In this document: one piece after another, positions 7,354 to 14,534 of the stretch
How positions within the stretch are numbered: position 1 is the stretch's first letter
Layout: each line of letters begins with the position of its first letter
Source of the DNA: Aquificaceae bacterium
GTDB taxonomy: Bacteria; Aquificota; Aquificia; Aquificales; Aquificaceae
Direction: 5' to 3'
Assembly (NCBI GenBank): GCA_015487835.1
Contig: WFOY01000063.1
Span: forward strand, 1 to 17,376
Length of the DNA: 17,376 nucleotides
Program-made: the position numbers and the translations under genes
Notes under the pieces: generated by a model
What the model saw: the letters and a program-made list of their open reading frames with translations, nothing else
The model's database searches: none
What the model was told of the DNA's origin: nothing

Positions 7354-7769
7354 CTCCTCAGGTTCTTCAGTATATTCAAATATAGTTTGTCGAGGGCGTC
7401 GTCTATGGCCCTCCTCCTGGGTATGTCGCCAAGACCCCCCGTCGGCAGGGAGTAGGGGACCACGCTGCTCAGAGTGAACGTCCTGCTGCTCAGTGTGAAT
7501 CTGAGCGTTATGTACAGGTTGTAGGCACTTACCCTCTGGTCGGGCGTGTAGGCTATCGGTCTTTCGGAGAAGTTAAGAACCTCCACCTTAAGGTCCTCAG
7601 AGTTCTCACCGCAGGACACTCCCCTTCCGCTCTCCAGGGCTGCCTTCTCAACCGTTCTCAGGATCGCAAAGCCAAGGTACGGGTCCCTGTATCTATCCTC
7701 CAAGAGCTTTATGCATAGAGGGTTTGAGAAGCCAAGCCCCACGATCAGGAGGAGTGCCGTCAGCCACAT
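7350..7769 (-). CDS. Exported small protein, probable LPS-assembly LptE-like
   Basis: This 139-residue product has an N-terminal hydrophobic segment (about 2-17) that looks like a signal sequence or anchor. The rest follows the LptE layout: a helix with RTVEKAALESG (about 38-48), a strand DLKVEVLNFSERPIAYTPDQRVSAYNLYITLRF (about 60-92), a second strand pair ending in a Pro/Ser loop, and a terminal helix DDALDKLYLNILKNL. LptE plugs the outer-membrane LptD channel for lipopolysaccharide. The single early cysteine (NPLC, residue 19) is in a poor lipobox, so lipidation is uncertain. The assignment is structural pattern matching by eye and is moderate. It overlaps coaD by 10 bases and the DUF302 gene by 4. 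Confidence 0.6.
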   Translation of the reverse strand: MWLTALLLIVGLGFSNPLCIKLLEDRYRDPYLGFAILRTVEKAALESGRGVSCGENSEDLKVEVLNFSERPIAYTPDQRVSAYNLYITLRFTLSSRTFTLSSVVPYSLPTGGLGDIPRRRAIDDALDKLYLNILKNLRR

Positions 7770-8242
7770 CCAAACTTCTCCCTCAGCTTCTTCTCCACGT
7801 AAGGGTGAACTATACCCTTGAGGTTACCGCAGTAGGAGGCTATGTCCCTGACTATGGTCGAGCTGATGTGTATGTACTCCTGGGAGGGCATCATGAAGAC
7901 GGTCTCCACACCAGCCAGCTTGAAGTTGGTGAGGGCTATCTGGAGCTCGTACTCGAAGTCGGTAAAGAGCCTGACCCCTCTCACGATCGTGTCTATGCCT
8001 TCCCCTCTCATGAAATCCACAAGGAGCGAGTCGAAGCTCTTTACCTCAACCCTGTCCCCGAGGTGTTCGACCATCCTCCTGAACATCTCGAGACGGTCCT
8101 CTATGGGAAAAAGGATCTCCTTCCTCGGCCTCACAGCCACCGCGACAACCACCTTGTCAAAGATCTTCAGGCTCCTCTCCACTATGTCAAGGTGTCCAAG
8201 ATGAGGTGGGTCGAAGGTCCCTGGGTATACAGCCCTCCTCAT
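7760..8242 (-). CDS. coaD: Phosphopantetheine adenylyltransferase
   Basis: CoaD transfers AMP from ATP to 4'-phosphopantetheine to make dephospho-CoA, the penultimate step of coenzyme A synthesis. The product begins MRRAVYPGTFDPPHLGH, with the nucleotidyltransferase HxGH motif at residues 14-17. The C-terminal ISSTIVRDIASYCGN motif and the final VHPYVEKKL are family signatures. I chose the ATG at 8242 (160 residues) over an in-frame ATG at 8257. It gives an ATGA overlap with the rsmD stop, has a GGAGGAAGG ribosome site at proper spacing, and matches the usual CoaD N-terminus. Confidence 0.96.
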   Translation of the reverse strand: MRRAVYPGTFDPPHLGHLDIVERSLKIFDKVVVAVAVRPRKEILFPIEDRLEMFRRMVEHLGDRVEVKSFDSLLVDFMRGEGIDTIVRGVRLFTDFEYELQIALTNFKLAGVETVFMMPSQEYIHISSTIVRDIASYCGNLKGIVHPYVEKKLREKFGCG

Positions 8243-8697
8243 ACAGCCTTCCTCCATATGGAGATCGCCGTGTCCCCGTAAACCCTCTCCTCATTAGCCC
8301 CAAAGCTCCTCCCCTTCCAGTGCTCGAGCAGGAAGACACCCCCTGGTTTTAGAACTTCTAAAACCTTCTCTATGAGCTTCTCGTAGTGCGCATACGAGTA
8401 AGGTGGGTCAGCGAAGACCACGTCAGGTTGGATCCCGATCCTTCCCAGGACCCTGAGGGCGTCCCCCACTATGACCCTGCCCTTCGCCCTCTTCCTTATC
8501 TCCTTAGCCCTCGCTGGGTTCTTCTCAACGTATATGACCTCGGCCCCCCTCCTCTCCGCCTCCATACCTATCTGACCTGTGCCCGCGAAGAGGTCCACGA
8601 AGAGAAGCCCCTCCACATCGCCCAGTATGTTGAAGACCGCGTTTTTAACTATGGAGGGTGTAGGCCTTAGATCCTTTAACCTTCTTGTCTTTTTCAC
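8239..8697 (-). CDS. rsmD: 16S rRNA (guanine-966-N2)-methyltransferase RsmD
   Basis: RsmD methylates G966 of 16S rRNA using S-adenosylmethionine. The 152-residue product is somewhat short for the family (about 180-200), lacking part of the N-terminal lead-in. It has the conserved LRPTPSIVKNAVFNIL segment (10-25), the SAM-binding DLFAGTGQIG (35-44) and the catalytic DPPY (97-100). The start is GTG at 8697 and no ATG or ribosome site is available nearby. A perfect TATAAT is 8 bases upstream, so the message is probably leaderless. It heads the run rsmD-coaD-lptE-like-DUF302-ribD. The rsmD-coaD pairing is common in bacteria. Confidence 0.94.
   Translation of the reverse strand: MKKTRRLKDLRPTPSIVKNAVFNILGDVEGLLFVDLFAGTGQIGMEAERRGAEVIYVEKNPARAKEIRKRAKGRVIVGDALRVLGRIGIQPDVVFADPPYSYAHYEKLIEKVLEVLKPGGVFLLEHWKGRSFGANEERVYGDTAISIWRKAV
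8345..8365. repeat. Perfect 10-base inverted repeat inside rsmD
   Basis: Two exactly complementary 10-base arms (GGTTTTAGAA and TTCTAAAACC) are separated by a single base within the rsmD coding region. It is probably a by-product of the codons for VLEVLK. A one-base loop makes it an unlikely RNA hairpin, and no T-tract follows. Confidence 0.6.
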
Positions 8698-8713
8698 AGA
8701 AAACGATTATACT
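8685..8713 (+). promoter_or_regulatory. Sigma-70-type promoter for speH
   Basis: A TTGTCT -35 (8685-8690, 4/6) and a TATACT -10 (8708-8713, 5/6) are separated by the optimal 17 bases. Expected transcription start is about 8720, just before an AAGGAGG ribosome site at 8728. The -10 overlaps the divergent rsmD -10 box. Confidence 0.65.
8706..8711 (-). promoter_or_regulatory. -10 box for rsmD (possible leaderless start)
   Basis: The minus-strand hexamer is a perfect TATAAT with 8 bases to the rsmD GTG, leaving no room for a ribosome site. It shares bases with the speH -10. The flanking 11-mer ATAGTATAATC recurs before the ompA-like gene. The -35 is weak. Confidence 0.45.
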
Positions 8714-8743
8714 ATGTATTTGCTTCCAAGGAGGTGTTCCATC

Positions 8744-8830
8744 ATGAGGCGTCTTATTCTGCTCAAACTCTTCAAAAACTTCTCAAGGGAGGACAGGAAA
8801 TGGCAAAGACCCTCGGACTGCATATCCTAG
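8744..8830 (+). CDS. Possible 28-residue upstream/leader peptide overlapping the speH start
   Basis: An ATG at 8744 has an excellent AAGGAGG ribosome site 9 bases upstream and lies about 24 bases after the predicted speH transcription start. It encodes a basic, hydrophobic 28-residue peptide beginning MRRLILLKLFKNF. It ends at a TAG at 8828-8830, overlapping the first 31 bases of speH in another frame. The placement suggests translational interference or coupling with speH, but a chance reading frame cannot be excluded. No homologue is known to me. Confidence 0.35.
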   Translation: MRRLILLKLFKNFSREDRKWQRPSDCIS

Positions 8831-9201
8831 CGGACCTTTACGGAGTGGAGGCGGAGAGGATAGACCGTGTAGAAGACATAAGAAACCTTTTAGAGACCGC
8901 CGTCAAGGTAGCTAACCTCACCAAGATCTCATCCCACTACTACCAGTTCCAGCCCCACGGGGCAACAGGGTTCATACTTCTCGCCGAGTCCCACATATCG
9001 ATCCACACCTGGCCCGAGCACGAACTCGCCACGGTGGACGTTTACACCTGCGGGGACCCCTCCAAGGCTCACAAGGCCATGGAGTTCATCATCGAGACCC
9101 TCAAACCCGAGAGGGTAGAGCGTAAGATCCACGAGAGGGGTGTCCTGGAAGGCAAGCAGTCCGAGGAGTTCCGAAGTATACTCACTGGCTCAACCCTTTG
9201 A
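8800..9201 (+). CDS. speH: S-adenosylmethionine decarboxylase proenzyme
   Basis: SpeH makes decarboxylated S-adenosylmethionine, the aminopropyl donor for spermidine and the longer polyamines of thermophiles. It self-cleaves to create a pyruvoyl cofactor. I chose the ATG at 8800 (133 residues, [15 protein letters not shown]), which matches the short bacterial/archaeal class and has a GGAGG site 7 bases upstream. Extending to a GTG at 8734 would use the ribosome site of the upstream frame as coding sequence. The cleavage/pyruvoyl serine is S64 in [12 protein letters not shown], with the processing H69 and catalytic C84 (YTCGD). The stop overlaps the convergent slipin gene by 12 bases. Confidence 0.95.
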   Translation: MAKTLGLHILADLYGVEAERIDRVEDIRNLLETAVKVANLTKISSHYYQFQPHGATGFILLAESHISIHTWPEHELATVDVYTCGDPSKAHKAMEFIIETLKPERVERKIHERGVLEGKQSEEFRSILTGSTL

Positions 9202-10053
9202 TCCCTTCTTTCCCTTCGCCAGCAACTCTATAAACTCGAAGGGGAAGGGGAAGACCACCATCTTGGCGTTCTGAAGTCCTATTGTGTGAAGTGTCTCCAG
9301 ATACCTCAGCTGGATGGCTATAGGCTCCGTTGCCAGGATCCTGGCTGCCTCCAGAAGCTTCTGGGCGGCCTGGTACTCCGCCTCGGCGGATATGATCTTG
9401 GCCCTCCTCTCCCTTTCAGCCTCCGCCTGTCTCGCTATCGCCTTCCTAAGGTCGTCTGGCAGGTCTATCTTCTTCAGCTCCACCGCCACCACCTTTACCC
9501 CCCAGGGGTCCGTCTGTCTGTCTATGATCTCCTGGAGCTTCAGGTTTATCTTCTCCCTCTGGGAGAGGAGTTCGTCAAGCTCCGCCTCACCGCAGACGCT
9601 CCTTAAGGTCGTCTGGGCTATCTGGGAGGTGGCGTAGAGGTAGTCCTCCACCTCAACTATCGCTCTTACTGGATCGACCACCCTGAAGTAAACGACCGCA
9701 TCCACCTGGACTGAGACGTTGTCCTTGGTGATTATGTCCTGGGTGGGGACGTCCAGGGTAACAGTCCTAAGAGAAACCCTAACTATCCTATCGATCACGG
9801 GTATTATGATGATCAGCCCAGGCCCCTTGGAACCTATCACCCTCCCGAGCCTGAAGACCACGGCCCTCTCGTACTCTGGGATTATCTTGATAGCCGCCAC
9901 CAGGAAGATGATCCCGAGGATCACCAGCACTACTATCGGTGAGAACACCATAGCCATCCCTCCCAGATACTTGATCAGGTTTCCTCCAAAGGCTAAGGCT
10001 ATGAACACCGCCACGAAGATCAAAAAGGGAAGAGCCTCCAAGAAACCTCTCAT
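9190..10053 (-). CDS. SPFH/stomatin-like slipin membrane protein
   Basis: Slipins are SPFH/prohibitin-family membrane proteins that oligomerise into membrane microdomains. The product has two N-terminal hydrophobic spans (about residues 8-24 and 36-56), then the SPFH domain starting [16 protein letters not shown] (about 57-72), with [14 protein letters not shown] and the [27 protein letters not shown] strands. A charged alanine/glutamate-rich coiled coil (about 205-245) and a hydrophobic C-terminus follow. The ATG at 10053 has a GAGGTG ribosome site at 6 bases. An alternative GTG at 10065 overlaps the argJ stop (GTGA) and adds four residues. The usual NfeD partner is not adjacent. Confidence 0.88.
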   Translation of the reverse strand: MRGFLEALPFLIFVAVFIALAFGGNLIKYLGGMAMVFSPIVVLVILGIIFLVAAIKIIPEYERAVVFRLGRVIGSKGPGLIIIIPVIDRIVRVSLRTVTLDVPTQDIITKDNVSVQVDAVVYFRVVDPVRAIVEVEDYLYATSQIAQTTLRSVCGEAELDELLSQREKINLKLQEIIDRQTDPWGVKVVAVELKKIDLPDDLRKAIARQAEAERERRAKIISAEAEYQAAQKLLEAARILATEPIAIQLRYLETLHTIGLQNAKMVVFPFPFEFIELLAKGKKGSKG

Positions 10054-10061
10054 AGCCCACC

Positions 10062-11201
10062 TCACGTCCTGTACTCTGCGTTGATCTTTATATACTCATA
10101 ACCTAAGTCCGAAGAGTAGTAAGTCCAGCTCTTCCTACCTTCCCTCAAGTCCACCACTATCTCCACCTCCTTCTCCTCCTCTAAGTACTTTTTTGCCATA
10201 CTTTCCGCTTTGGGATGAGGTTTTCCGTTGTAGAGCAGGTGTTTGCCTATGTAAACCTTTACCTTAAAGGGGTCTATCGGGAACTCGGTGCTCCCCACGG
10301 CTGCGAGTATCCTACCCCAGTTCGGATCCCTCCCGTATACGGCCGTCTTCACGAGAAGGGACCTTGCCACCGCCCTCGCTATCTCCCTCGCCTTTATGCC
10401 GATGGAGGCCCCTTTTACGGTCACCTTGATTATTCTCGTGGCCCCCTCCCCGTCCTCCACTATCTTCTTGGCAAGGGACAGGGAGACCTCGCCCACCACC
10501 CTCCTCACCTCCTCAGGGTCGGCCCTCACCTCCCCGAGGGCTATAAGGCCGAAGCTGTCGTTCGTGCTCTCGCAGCCGTCCACCGTTATGGAGTTGAAAG
10601 TCCTCTCGCACACCTCCCTGTGCAGGGCCTTTAAGGTTGCGTGGCTCAGGTCCGCGTTGGTGAACACGAAGGCGAGCATAGTAGCCATGGAGGGGTCTAT
10701 CATCCCAGCCCCCTTGGCGAACCCGAAGGCCTCGAGGGATCCCCTCCTGACGAAGTCGAACTTGGGGAAGCTGTCCGTGGTGCCTATGACCCTGGAGGCC
10801 CTCTCAAGATCCAGGGGTTCCAGGATTGAGCAGGCGTCCTCTATGGCGGACAGGACCCTGTCTATGGGCAGGGGCCTACCTATAACCCCTGTGGAGAACA
10901 CAAGGACCTCATCGGGACTTATATCCAGCGTGTCCGCCACCTTCCTCCCCATCATCTCCGCGTGCTTTACCCCCTCCTTTCCTGTACCGCAGTTGGCGTT
11001 GCCGCTGTTTATGACCATGGCCCTTACCGTCCCCTTCCTCTGGACAAGCCTCTGGGAGTAGATCACAGACCCAGCCTTGAAGAAGTTGTCCGTGAACATG
11101 AAGGAGGCAGGGCAGGTGTAGGGCAGGACCACGACCAGAAGGTCAGGATCCCCAGACTCCTTCAGCCCCGCCCTGGAGACTCCCATAAGGATGTCGGGCA
11201 T
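10062..11201 (-). CDS. argJ: Glutamate N-acetyltransferase / ornithine acetyltransferase ArgJ
   Basis: ArgJ recycles the acetyl group from N-acetylornithine to glutamate in arginine biosynthesis; in thermophiles it is often bifunctional and can also use acetyl-CoA. The sequence alone does not separate the two types. The 379-residue precursor carries the autocleavage region [16 protein letters not shown] (163-178), where A173-T174 is the expected cleavage point and T174 the nucleophile of the beta chain. [11 protein letters not shown] (64-74), STGVIG (103-108) and the C-terminal [15 protein letters not shown] are also family motifs. It starts 7 bases after the ompA-like stop with an AGGAGG sequence upstream, and its stop overlaps the slipin start region. 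No other arginine gene is adjacent. Confidence 0.95.
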   Translation of the reverse strand: MPDILMGVSRAGLKESGDPDLLVVVLPYTCPASFMFTDNFFKAGSVIYSQRLVQRKGTVRAMVINSGNANCGTGKEGVKHAEMMGRKVADTLDISPDEVLVFSTGVIGRPLPIDRVLSAIEDACSILEPLDLERASRVIGTTDSFPKFDFVRRGSLEAFGFAKGAGMIDPSMATMLAFVFTNADLSHATLKALHREVCERTFNSITVDGCESTNDSFGLIALGEVRADPEEVRRVVGEVSLSLAKKIVEDGEGATRIIKVTVKGASIGIKAREIARAVARSLLVKTAVYGRDPNWGRILAAVGSTEFPIDPFKVKVYIGKHLLYNGKPHPKAESMAKKYLEEEKEVEIVVDLREGRKSWTYYSSDLGYEYIKINAEYRT

Positions 11202-11208
11202 TTAGTTC

Positions 11209-12243
11209 CTATTCCTCCTGGACCCTTATCACTATGAACTCTACCCTCCTGTTGGTGAGCCTGCCTATGCTTGTCTCGTTAGTCGCTATGAACCTCTCCT
11301 TACCGAAGCCGACTATCTCTATCCTGTCCTCGGGTATCCCCTTCTTGACCAGGTACTTCTTCACGGACATGGCCCTCCTGTAGGCCAGCCTCACGTTGTA
11401 GTCCTTGGGACCTATTATGTCTGTGAAGCCCTCTATCCTGACCTTGGTGAAGGGGTTTTCCTTTAAGGTCTTGACCACCTCATTCAGTATAGGTATGTAC
11501 TCCCTCTTTATGTTGTACTTGTCGAAGTCGAAGTGGATCCTGGCCGTTATCTTCAGGGGTTCCTCCACGATCTTTGGCTTCTTCTCCTCAGGCTTTACGG
11601 CCACCTCGGGTGGCTTCTCCTCAGGTGGGGGTGGGGGTGGTGCCACGACCTTCTTCCTTCCCGTGTAGCACTCCAGCTCGTTCTCGATCGCCACCTTGAG
11701 CTTGCTCTCCGCTATCCTGCTCACCGTGCTCGCCTCGTTGTAGAACCTGAGAACCAAGGCGGAGTTGGGCGTCTCCTTAGAGAGCTCGTAAACCAGGGCG
11801 TCGTAGAAGGCCTCTGCCCTGCCCAGCTCTTTAGGAGAGCAGTTCATCCCTCTGTTGTTCCTCAGGAACTCGATCCTGTTTCTGATCTCGTCCAGATCCA
11901 CGGGCGTGAAGCTCATAGTCCCTTCGGTTTCCTTCTTCCTGAGAGTGTCCAGGGGCGTTAGATCCTCCACACCTACGAAGGCGGCACTTATGGCCTTGGA
12001 GGCGTAGTTCATCGTCCTTATGGCGAAGACCTTGGACCCAACGTCGTCCGCCTCTGAGGCTAAGATCGTAGATATCTCCTTGTAGCTCTTTGTCTTGGAG
12101 TATAGGTAAGGTGCCTTGTCCCTCGCTCCCACCTGGAAGGCCTTCACCACAGCCCTCTGGGCCTCATCTATACCCTGGGTCACCCTGAAGGCGAAGGACA
12201 GACCAAAAGCCAGGAGGACCAGGACAAAACTCCCCTTTCTCAT
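11209..12243 (-). CDS. Exported OmpA/MotB-domain outer-membrane-associated protein
   Basis: This 344-residue protein has an N-terminal signal peptide (about 1-18, FVLVLLAFGLSFAF) and a helical periplasmic region (about 24-195) that I do not recognise, with cysteines C135 and C192. A Pro/Glu/Lys-rich linker follows (about 200-230). The C-terminal OmpA-like peptidoglycan-binding domain (233-341) has FDFDKYNI, IEGFTD, the NVRLAYRRAMSVKKYL helix and TNRRVEF. Such proteins tether the outer membrane to peptidoglycan. Without a beta-barrel this resembles a Pal-like or pore-associated protein rather than OmpA proper. It has a strong GGGAGGG ribosome site and its own promoter. Confidence 0.87.
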   Translation of the reverse strand: MRKGSFVLVLLAFGLSFAFRVTQGIDEAQRAVVKAFQVGARDKAPYLYSKTKSYKEISTILASEADDVGSKVFAIRTMNYASKAISAAFVGVEDLTPLDTLRKKETEGTMSFTPVDLDEIRNRIEFLRNNRGMNCSPKELGRAEAFYDALVYELSKETPNSALVLRFYNEASTVSRIAESKLKVAIENELECYTGRKKVVAPPPPPPEEKPPEVAVKPEEKKPKIVEEPLKITARIHFDFDKYNIKREYIPILNEVVKTLKENPFTKVRIEGFTDIIGPKDYNVRLAYRRAMSVKKYLVKKGIPEDRIEIVGFGKERFIATNETSIGRLTNRRVEFIVIRVQEE

Positions 12244-12261
12244 GCTATCCCTCCCTTCATG

Positions 12262-12291
12262 ATTATACTATACGGACTAAGACTCTTTTAA
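12262..12291 (-). promoter_or_regulatory. Promoter for the ompA-like-argJ-slipin operon
   Basis: In the 67-base gap after the Rieske gene, a perfect minus-strand TATAAT (12262-12267) lies 18 bases from a TTAAAA -35-like hexamer (12286-12291). It sits in the 11-mer ATAGTATAATC, which is identical to that at rsmD. The leader would be about 12 bases with a good ribosome site. Confidence 0.5.
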
Positions 12292-12310
12292 TTTAACCCT
12301 TTCGAACCGA

Positions 12311-13018
12311 TCAGCACCTTATAACCTCTTTTGTGTAGCTCTCAAGATCAACGACCTCGCAGACATCGACGAGTTCCTTGGCCCTCCTCGAGGACCCGTA
12401 CATCTTCCTTAGGTCGGGCTTGAAAGCATCGAAGAAGTCCTCAAAGACCTCTTTTCCGAGGGTTCCAAGGGCGTAAAGTTTGCCCTCCTCGTAGGCCAGG
12501 ACTATAGCGGTTAAGGGAAAGGGAGCAGGTCCCGATATGACCTCACCACCCCTCTCCGGGTCGAAGGCTGACATGTGGGCACAGCACTGGATCACTCTAT
12601 CCCTTTTGGACATCTTGGCAACCATACCGGAGGGGTAGTAGTTGATAAAGCTCTGGTCAGGGGTAGGGTAGCTGAGCTGGTGGGTGCATATGGCGGAGAA
12701 GGCCACTATACTCTTTTTTGGACCCACACCCCCAGGCCAGGTGTAAGGGTCCCCATTTTGGGTTTTTACCTGGACCGGTTTCACCTCCTTACCCAGATCT
12801 GCCAGCAGGCAGGGTGTAGATCTGTAAGGGTAGAAGAAGAGGTACTGTTTTTTGGGGTCCACCTCCTCAGGTCTCAGGGGTGTGCCGTCCTCCTTCACGA
12901 GGAGGGCCTTCTTGTAAGGTTTGAACTGAGACTCCTCAGCCCTGACAGAACCCTTAAAAAGGAAAGGGGGAGCCAGGGCGACGGCAGTGCATACCTTCAG
13001 GAATAACCTCCTGTCCAT
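12311..13018 (-). CDS. Tat-exported Rieske [2Fe-2S] protein, partner of the sulfide dehydrogenase flavoprotein
   Basis: The 235-residue protein begins MDRRLFLKVC, a clear twin-arginine signal (R3 R4 with F6-L7-K8) followed by a hydrophobic stretch and a possible AxA-type cleavage near VRA-EE, so it acts outside the cytoplasm or as an anchored protein. The cluster ligands are C111/H113 (CTH) and C145/H148 (CCAH), 31 residues apart, longer than in bc1 Rieske proteins. The two disulfide cysteines of bc1-type Rieske proteins are not in their usual positions; C146 is an extra adjacent cysteine. GGEVISGPAPFPL (157-169) is the third Rieske loop. Further cysteines are C220 and the terminal C235. It lies 52 bases behind the flavoprotein gene, in the same orientation. 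I infer that it accepts electrons from it. Confidence 0.88.
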   Translation of the reverse strand: MDRRLFLKVCTAVALAPPFLFKGSVRAEESQFKPYKKALLVKEDGTPLRPEEVDPKKQYLFFYPYRSTPCLLADLGKEVKPVQVKTQNGDPYTWPGGVGPKKSIVAFSAICTHQLSYPTPDQSFINYYPSGMVAKMSKRDRVIQCCAHMSAFDPERGGEVISGPAPFPLTAIVLAYEEGKLYALGTLGKEVFEDFFDAFKPDLRKMYGSSRRAKELVDVCEVVDLESYTKEVIRC

Positions 13019-13070
13019 AGCTCACCCTCTCAGTAAAAAGTTAAAGAGGGGCGACGGGAAGAGGGGAGTA

Positions 13071-14387
13071 TCAGCTGAACATGTCCCTGTAGAGGGCCCT
13101 CGCCCATTCAAAGGTCGCCCTGGCAAGCCGGGAGGATCTTTTGTTCTCTACGTTGACCTTCTTCTTTACTGGTACCCCCTTCTTTCTGTCAATGGCGTAG
13201 ATAACGTTTATGACTATAGCCTCCTTTGGGTCTCCGTTTACCATAGAGTAGCAGGTGTTGGTAGGCGATCTTACAGCCTCTTTAGGGTCTTTGCCCTTCA
13301 TCAGAGCAACGAGGGCCTTAACAACCATAGTCTGGGTGTGGTTGTGGGCCATATCACCGCTCTTGGGGAAGCCTTTAACAGAGGCTGCATCACCAGCTAT
13401 GAATATCCTCGGATCGATCTTGGACTGTAGGGTCAGCGGATCCACATCACACCAGCCGGTCTTCGGGTTGACCAAGCCCACCTTCCAAACGAGGTCGCCC
13501 GCCCTGTGGGGTGGGTTTAGGTTGGCATCGTCGAACCTGAACTCCCCAGCGGTGGTCTTTATCACTTTCTTCACAGGGTCAACCTCCTTGATCTTAGCGT
13601 TCGGCACGTACTCCACAAGACCTCCGTACAGCTCTATGTAGGCGTTCCTGAAACCTGGTCCCTTGGGTTTGATGTCCTCCTTGGGGTCCAGTATGATGAG
13701 CTTGCCCTTCACACCGTTCTTCTTAAAAACGTAAGCTATCATAGCAGCTCTCTCGTAGGGGGCCGGTGGGCACCTATGGGGTGGTGGAGGGACTACAAGG
13801 ACGAAGGTCCCCTCCTCAAAGTTGTGGACTTTCCTCTTGAGCGTTACGTGCTCCGAACCTGGTATGAACGCTGATGGGAAGTGGGTAGCACAGTAGCGGG
13901 CCATATCCTTGTCTCCGTCGAACCAGGCGTCGTAGTTGTAGCCTATACCTGGAGCTATGATCGCATAGTCGTAGTCTATGTAGCCCTGGTCCGTGTAAAC
14001 CCTTCTCTTCCCTCTGTCAATGTCCAGAACGGTTGCGTTTATGAACGTGTAACCATACTTGGAGGCAGGTGTATGGAAATCGTGCATGAGGAAGTCCATC
14101 TCCACCAGACCACCGAGCCACACGTTACTTATAGGGCAGGACATGAAGATCTTTCTCTTCTCTATGAGAACCACCTCAGCTGAGGGCATCTCCTTCTTAA
14201 TGTACTTGGCGGCGGTCACGCCTGCCCATCCACCCCCAACGATCACAACCCTGTTCCCCTTGGGGGGAGGTAGCATCCTGTCTGGCCTTTTAGCGGCCCA
14301 CACCGAGGCTGTATAAAGATGGGTGGACCCGAGTATGGCACCCACCCCAGCTATCTTAAACACATCTCTCCTGCTGATGTTTCCCAT
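13071..14387 (-). CDS. fccB: FCSD-type sulfide dehydrogenase flavoprotein (FccB-like)
   Basis: Flavocytochrome-c sulfide dehydrogenase flavoproteins oxidise sulfide in the periplasm. From the ATG at 14387 (438 residues) there is a twin-arginine signal (SRRDVFKIAG, residues 5-14) with cleavage near SVWA-AK. The FAD dinucleotide fold follows (VVIVGGGWAG, 47-56). All three cysteines typical of FccB are present: C84 (SCPISN, the likely covalent flavin attachment position), C206 (HRCPPAPYERA) and C313 (GWCDVDP); the last two form the redox disulfide. NLNPPHRAGDLV and IFIAGDAAS are also diagnostic. An in-frame start at 14516 was rejected because it buries the Tat signal and runs through the sigma-54 promoter. 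There is no FccA cytochrome gene beside it; a Rieske gene follows. Confidence 0.92.
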   Translation of the reverse strand: MGNISRRDVFKIAGVGAILGSTHLYTASVWAAKRPDRMLPPPKGNRVVIVGGGWAGVTAAKYIKKEMPSAEVVLIEKRKIFMSCPISNVWLGGLVEMDFLMHDFHTPASKYGYTFINATVLDIDRGKRRVYTDQGYIDYDYAIIAPGIGYNYDAWFDGDKDMARYCATHFPSAFIPGSEHVTLKRKVHNFEEGTFVLVVPPPPHRCPPAPYERAAMIAYVFKKNGVKGKLIILDPKEDIKPKGPGFRNAYIELYGGLVEYVPNAKIKEVDPVKKVIKTTAGEFRFDDANLNPPHRAGDLVWKVGLVNPKTGWCDVDPLTLQSKIDPRIFIAGDAASVKGFPKSGDMAHNHTQTMVVKALVALMKGKDPKEAVRSPTNTCYSMVNGDPKEAIVINVIYAIDRKKGVPVKKKVNVENKRSSRLARATFEWARALYRDMFS

Positions 14388-14426
14388 AGTATCCACCCCC
14401 TTCAAAGATTTCGCTCTAAACTTAGT

Positions 14427-14443
14427 AAGCAAGACCCGTGCCA
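14427..14443 (-). promoter_or_regulatory. Sigma-54 (-24/-12) promoter for fccB-Rieske
   Basis: The minus-strand bases TGGCACGGGTCTTGCTT match the sigma-54 consensus TGGCACG-N4-TTGCW exactly, with GG and GC elements at the correct 10-base spacing. Expected start is about 14417, giving a leader of about 30 bases to the fccB ATG. The neighbouring NtrC-family activator is the obvious regulator. Confidence 0.87.
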
Positions 14444-14495
14444 TTCTGGACAGGTTGAAAATACTTGCACTTTGAGAAGCTGTGGGACGGGTTCT

Positions 14496-14513
14496 GGTGA
14501 CATACATGACACC
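14496..14513. promoter_or_regulatory. Palindromic activator site 1 (candidate UAS)
   Basis: An 18-base imperfect palindrome, GGTGACAT-AC-ATGACACC, with 7 of 8 arm positions symmetric. It is centred about 87 bases upstream of the predicted sigma-54 start, within the normal range for an enhancer-binding protein. It resembles the palindrome at 16890-16907. Confidence 0.6.
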
Positions 14514-14516
14514 CAA

Positions 14517-14534
14517 GGGGACACCCGTGACATC
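14517..14534. promoter_or_regulatory. Palindromic activator site 2 (candidate UAS)
   Basis: GGGGACAC-CC-GTGACATC has the same 8-2-8 layout as site 1 and matches it at 13 of 18 positions. Its centre is 21 bases from that of site 1, two helical turns, so both would face the same side of DNA. It abuts the -35 of the kinase promoter. Confidence 0.55.

Noticed and set aside
8345..8365. Perfect inverted repeat as a terminator or regulatory hairpin
   Set aside because: It is inside rsmD, has a one-base loop and no following T-tract, and is explained by the repeated Val-Leu codons.
8734..8799. GTG start for speH at 8734
   Set aside because: The GTG lies inside the AAGGAGGTG ribosome site of the upstream frame, and the known family N-terminus starts at the ATG at 8800.
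10288..11061. A 257-codon plus-strand open frame opposite argJ
   Set aside because: Its residue composition (Ser/Thr/Pro rich, low charge) is typical of an antisense shadow of a G+C-rich gene, and it has no recognisable domain or ribosome site.
13019..13070. Promoter or terminator in the 52-base gap between fccB and the Rieske gene
   Set aside because: I saw only a GAGGGTGAG ribosome site; there is no convincing -10 box or GC-rich hairpin with a T-tract, so one transcript is assumed.
14388..14516. A longer start for fccB at 14516 adding 43 residues
   Set aside because: It would place the twin-arginine signal internally and make the sigma-54 promoter and a palindromic site coding. The ATG at 14387 has its own ribosome site.
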